A DNA stretch of 64,000 bases from Bifidobacterium sp. ESL0769 (GTDB taxonomy: Bacteria > Actinomycetota > Actinomycetes > Actinomycetales > Bifidobacteriaceae), in contig NZ_CP113918.1 in NCBI RefSeq assembly GCF_029395495.1, forward strand, positions 1,488,001 through 1,552,000, given 5' to 3'. Of this stretch, positions 60,383 through 64,000 are shown piece by piece (within the stretch, counting starts at the first letter, position 1; each line of letters opens with the position of its first letter). The notes beneath the pieces were generated by a model. The model had not been told where the DNA came from. It did not search any database and worked only from the letters and a program-made list of their open reading frames with translations. Both the position numbers and the translations under genes were made by a program.

Positions 60383-63274
60383 TTACTGAGCCTGCGCGTT
60401 GTCATCGGGAGACGATGGCGAAATCGAGCTGGTTTTGCCTTGGATGAAGTCGAGAACCTGAGTCAGGTCTTGGGGCTGGACCAGGACCTCACGGGCCTTG
60501 GAACCCTCTGACGGGCCTACGACGCCACGGGATTCGAGCAGGTCCATCATGCGGCCGGCCTTGGCGAAACCGATGCGCAGCTTGCGCTGGAGCATCGAGG
60601 TTGAGCCGAACTGCGTGGTGACCACAAGTTTCGCGGCCTCCAAAAGCGTGTCCATGTCGTCGCCGATTTCCTCGTCTGGGTGCGTCTCGTTCTCTTCGGC
60701 CTTCTTGGCCATTTCCTCGATATCCTCGCGATAGTGCGGCTTGCGCTGAGTGCGGACGAATTCGACGGCCTTGCGAATCTCGGATTCCCCGACCCACGAG
60801 CCCTGCACACGGATCGGCTTGGCGGAACCCATCGGCAGGAAAAGCGCGTCGCCCTGGCCAATCAGCGATTCGGCGCCAGTTGAGTCAAGAATGACGCGGG
60901 AATCGGTGGCCGACGACGTGGCGAAAGCCAGACGCGAAGGAATGTTGGCCTTGATCAGGCCGGTAATGACGTCGACGGACGGACGCTGAGTGGCGAGCAC
61001 GAGGTGCACGCCGGCGGCGCGAGCGAGCTGCGTGATGCGCTGGATGGAACTTTCGACGTCGTTCTTGGCCATCATCATCAGGTCGGCCATCTCGTCGACG
61101 ACCACGACAATGTACGGATACGGAGCCACCTTGCGTTTGGACCCGAGCGGAGCGTGAACCTTACCGGCGAGAACGGCCTTGTTGAAGTCTTTGATATGAC
61201 GGAAGCCGAAGTACTGAAGGTCGTCGTAGCGGGCGTCCATCTCCTTGACCACCCATTCCAACGCCTGTGCGGCTTTCTTGGGATCGGTGATGATTGGCGT
61301 CAGCAGGTGTGGAATACCGGCGTAAGCGGAAAGCTCTACGCGCTTGGGGTCGACCATAATCAGACGCACCTGCTCGGGGGTGGCCCGCATGATCAATGAT
61401 GTCAGCATGGAGTTGATGAAGCTCGACTTGCCGGAACCGGTAGCACCTGCGACCAGCAAATGCGGCATCTTGGTGAGATCGGCGGTGACGAAATGGCCTT
61501 CGACGTCCTTGCCGACGCCGGCAAGCATCGGATTCGGGTCGTTCAAGGCCTTGTCGCTACGTAATACGTCTCCCAAGTGGACGATTTCGCGATCGATGTT
61601 CGGAATCTCGATGCCGATGGCGGATTTGCCGGGAATCGGCGAAAGGATACGCACATCGGTGGAAGCCACGGCATAGGCGATGTTGCGCTGAAGATTCGTG
61701 ACTTTCTCAACCTTGACGCCCGGGCCGAGCTCGACCTCGTACTGGGTGACCGAAGGGCCACGCAAGAAGCCAACAACCTTGGCATCGACGTGGAACTGAT
61801 GGAAGGTGGCGGTCAGCGCCTTGATGACGTTGTCGTTGGCCTGAGTACGCGCCAGATGCGGCTTGCCCCTCACCAGAATATCGAGGCTAGGCAGATGATA
61901 GGGCCTGTTGTCTTCTTCGTCAGCTGCATTTTCGGCCTCATGGCGAGCGACCGAATCGTCACCGTCATGATTGGCGATGGAAGCGGGCAGGTTCGCTGCT
62001 CCTCCGGCGATGCCTTTGACTTGTGGAAGTACAGGCTCGGTTGCACTGCCGTCTTTGCCGACTGCAGCCCACGGATCGGTGGCTTGCCCTGCGGCAGAAG
62101 CATCAGGTTCGGCGCTTGAGCCGTATGGACCCGTGGGACTTGCGGCTTGCGGGGCACCGAAAGCGCTGGATTGGCCGTTCATCGGAACAGCCTGCGTTGC
62201 ACCAACCCCGTTACTTCCTGCGTTGAAACCAGACATACCGGGTAAAGCAGAGGCGGGAGCGCCACCAACACCTTGAATCTCACCAGTGACCGGGTTGACC
62301 AGATCCTGCGGATGTCCTTCAATCAGCTGCGTCTCGTCACTCCGACCATTAAGGTCAGCGGCACGGTCAAAGGCCTCATCGCCGGCGTAACGCTCAAGTT
62401 TCGTAACATCGTCGCCATCATTATCGGAATGGCCGAAAATACGGGAGAAGAATGCACCGATACCACGTTTGCGAGGCTGCGGCGCAGCATCGGTTTCATT
62501 GTCTTCCTCGCTGCCGTCGTGGGCTGGCACACCCTCGGCAAGCTGCAACGTCTCGTCACCGACACGCACTTCGTTCGGGAATTGATCGCCCTGCGTGCCT
62601 ACACCAACGCTTCCGGTATCGGCATCGTTCTCGTTGCCATCGCCGTTTTTGTGTCGTTGCGACCAGTCCTGTATGCGCTCGGGAATCTTGGTGATATCGA
62701 GTTTGATGATGAGCAGCAGCGAAAATATAGCGACGACCACGAAAATAATGACGGCGAATACGCTGGAAAGTCCCCAAGCCAAAGGTGAGCCCAGCACGAA
62801 ACCGAGCAGGCCTCCGGCACTGCGTAGCACGTCCATATTGAAATCACGCGACGGTGAGGCGACGATGGCGTCGATAATCGAGCAGATCGACCAGAACAGC
62901 AGCGCACAGCCGATAATCAGACGTAGGTTGCGCTTGTGTTTAGCCGGGTCAAGAAGCACCTGATAGGCCACGACCAGCAAAAAGATCGGCAGCACTACAC
63001 TCATCACGCCGAACAGGCCGGCGGCGACCATGTGCAGCCAATGGCCCAGGAACCCGTCGACATGGAACCATTCGGAAGCGCAGAACATGATGGCGACAAT
63101 CACCAACATGAAAAAACCAGCGATGCGGCACAGCGTGGCATGACGAACGAAGAACGAAGCGTCAGCCGGCGGCATGACCTTCGTCGCCGCCGTTTCCCTA
63201 TCCGAAGAAGACCCGTTCGCTTTACCGCGACGGGTCTTTGAACTCTTGCCATTCGTCTGTGTCTTGCGTGCCAT
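60383..63274 (-). CDS. ftsK: DNA translocase FtsK
   Basis: The 963-residue protein has four N-terminal membrane helices (about 40-195), a disordered acidic linker (about 210-450), and the motor with Walker [11 protein letters not shown] (Lys616), [13 protein letters not shown] and [20 protein letters not shown]. The C-terminal gamma winged helix reads [20 protein letters not shown]. FtsK moves chromosome ends across the division septum toward dif. The ATG at 63274 lacks a good ribosome-binding site. It heads the ftsK-pgsA unit. Confidence 0.96.
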   Translation of the reverse strand: MARKTQTNGKSSKTRRGKANGSSSDRETAATKVMPPADASFFVRHATLCRIAGFFMLVIVAIMFCASEWFHVDGFLGHWLHMVAAGLFGVMSVVLPIFLLVVAYQVLLDPAKHKRNLRLIIGCALLFWSICSIIDAIVASPSRDFNMDVLRSAGGLLGFVLGSPLAWGLSSVFAVIIFVVVAIFSLLLIIKLDITKIPERIQDWSQRHKNGDGNENDADTGSVGVGTQGDQFPNEVRVGDETLQLAEGVPAHDGSEEDNETDAAPQPRKRGIGAFFSRIFGHSDNDGDDVTKLERYAGDEAFDRAADLNGRSDETQLIEGHPQDLVNPVTGEIQGVGGAPASALPGMSGFNAGSNGVGATQAVPMNGQSSAFGAPQAASPTGPYGSSAEPDASAAGQATDPWAAVGKDGSATEPVLPQVKGIAGGAANLPASIANHDGDDSVARHEAENAADEEDNRPYHLPSLDILVRGKPHLARTQANDNVIKALTATFHQFHVDAKVVGFLRGPSVTQYEVELGPGVKVEKVTNLQRNIAYAVASTDVRILSPIPGKSAIGIEIPNIDREIVHLGDVLRSDKALNDPNPMLAGVGKDVEGHFVTADLTKMPHLLVAGATGSGKSSFINSMLTSLIMRATPEQVRLIMVDPKRVELSAYAGIPHLLTPIITDPKKAAQALEWVVKEMDARYDDLQYFGFRHIKDFNKAVLAGKVHAPLGSKRKVAPYPYIVVVVDEMADLMMMAKNDVESSIQRITQLARAAGVHLVLATQRPSVDVITGLIKANIPSRLAFATSSATDSRVILDSTGAESLIGQGDALFLPMGSAKPIRVQGSWVGESEIRKAVEFVRTQRKPHYREDIEEMAKKAEENETHPDEEIGDDMDTLLEAAKLVVTTQFGSTSMLQRKLRIGFAKAGRMMDLLESRGVVGPSEGSKAREVLVQPQDLTQVLDFIQGKTSSISPSSPDDNAQAQ

Positions 63275-63492
63275 AACAACAGTGATTCTACTTCAAGCCC
63301 GTCCCGTTGGGCGCGTTGAGCCACCAACCTGCCCAACCCTTTCAAAATGCCGACAGGATTATCAGATTATTCTTTCATATGAATTTTCAATACTTATGAT
63401 CATCCCTCGAAGTCCGTCCATTGCATTCGTTTTCCACAACGGCACGCAAGTCCAGGTATTTTCGCCTTTGGCCTTACGATGGAGATATGGTC

Positions 63493-64000
63493 ATGACCCC
63501 TGCAGAACGTGCGAGCGCCATCGCATTCTCCTATAAAAATTGCGAGCTTTCGGCAATCGTGCCGAGCGATGCGATGGTGACGGCCGCGAACGGCTACCAG
63601 CGCGGTACCATTAATCTTTCGAATTTCGTCGAAACACCTGAACTAACCGCACGACGAAAGAGATGCAATGAATCTCAGCTACGTGACGACCGGATTTTCG
63701 CCCGTTCAGTGCGGCTAATCGATTACGGATGGCCGGCACGCGGCGGGCTCGAGGAACTGAAAACCATCCATCGCGGGCTGTTCGTTGGGGCGGTGGCCGG
63801 TGCGGGAAAGCTACGTGATGATGGCAATACCGCATGCCAGACCAATGGAAGAGCTACGAACCAATCAAACCGCAATGATGACTTACCAATCCGTCAACAC
63901 CATCAACAGCAAAGTCCCTATTTCCCGTCCTCGCTTATCGAAACCGGGGCGGCCAATATCTTCTCGCAACTCGACGGGGGCAGCTGTTTTGCCGGGCTCG
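63493..64000 (+). CDS. Fic/DOC-family protein, N-terminal part (truncated by window edge)
   Basis: The open frame runs to the window end for 169 codons. Residues from about 75 read RLIDYGWPARGGLEELKTIH and RGLFVGAVAGAGKLRDDGN, the N-terminal part of a Fic domain (compare the usual HRYLF...WAG..R pattern), and SPYFPSSLIETGAANIFSQL follows. The usual Trp of WAG is Ala here. A polar insert of about 30 residues (ACQTNGRATNQSNRNDDLPI and the following His/Gln-rich stretch) separates these blocks. The catalytic HPFxxGN motif would be beyond the edge. GGAG at 63481-63484 is eight bases from the ATG at 63493. Fic enzymes AMPylate or otherwise modify target proteins; some are toxins. Confidence 0.72.
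   Translation, partial: MTPAERASAIAFSYKNCELSAIVPSDAMVTAANGYQRGTINLSNFVETPELTARRKRCNESQLRDDRIFARSVRLIDYGWPARGGLEELKTIHRGLFVGAVAGAGKLRDDGNTACQTNGRATNQSNRNDDLPIRQHHQQQSPYFPSSLIETGAANIFSQLDGGSCFAGL

Overview
The window looks like chromosomal DNA from a moderately high-GC actinobacterium, most likely Bifidobacterium. The grounds are: a pyruvate formate-lyase/activase pair beside actinobacterial housekeeping genes; the gene order ftsK-pgsA-cinA-clgR-DUF3046-recA-recX; a DUF4193-dut pair next to sepH; a T-box-controlled long isoleucyl-tRNA synthetase; a topoisomerase IV pair; and Lhr helicase, HPF and PknB-type kinase genes. The genus is inferred from gene content; no database search was run. No rRNA, tRNA, insertion sequence, prophage or CRISPR array was seen.

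Layout. 1-0.9 kb: the N-terminal part of a TraX-like membrane protein (minus strand), cut by the window edge. 1.4-4.9 kb: three tandem membrane-anchored DsbA-like proteins separated by AT-rich gaps. 5.1-12.7 kb: ileS behind a T-box leader, then pflA and pflB, with two CRP/GlxR-like operator sites upstream of pflB. 12.8-15.8 kb: two small proteins (SPOR-like, DUF4234) and nadE. 15.9-21.7 kb: a methionine-type ABC importer with two membrane-anchored binding proteins (metQ-metN-metI, terminator, metQ) followed by an M20 amidohydrolase. 21.8-27.2 kb: cyclophilin, (p)ppGpp synthetase/hydrolase, dut, DUF4193 protein and sepH. 27.3-32.9 kb: a phosphodiesterase-family protein, parC and an MFS exporter. 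33-38.5 kb: a very long Lhr helicase. 38.6-44.2 kb: an MFS transporter, parE and the principal sigma factor. 44.4-50.8 kb: DUF4192 protein, polyprenyl diphosphate synthase, PASTA kinase, PlsC acyltransferase and a small membrane protein. 50.9-54.8 kb: secA and hpf. 55.0-55.4 kb: the RNase P RNA gene, on the plus strand. 55.4-63.3 kb: recX, recA (with a LexA-type box upstream), DUF3046, clgR, cinA, pgsA and ftsK. 63.5 kb to the edge: the start of a Fic-domain protein.

The window is mostly core genome. The less ordinary parts are the three-gene DsbA cluster, whose first member carries four additional cysteines; the doubled, transmembrane-anchored MetQ proteins sharing a leader motif; an alternating palindromic repeat cluster downstream of rel; large polar or acidic insertions in conserved enzymes (ParE, Lhr, FtsK, MetN tail); and readable regulatory sites (T-box with an anti-Shine-Dalgarno switch, CRP/GlxR sites, LexA boxes). 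I did not find a clearly new multi-gene system. The DsbA trio and the importer with its amidohydrolase are the best candidates for something underexplored.
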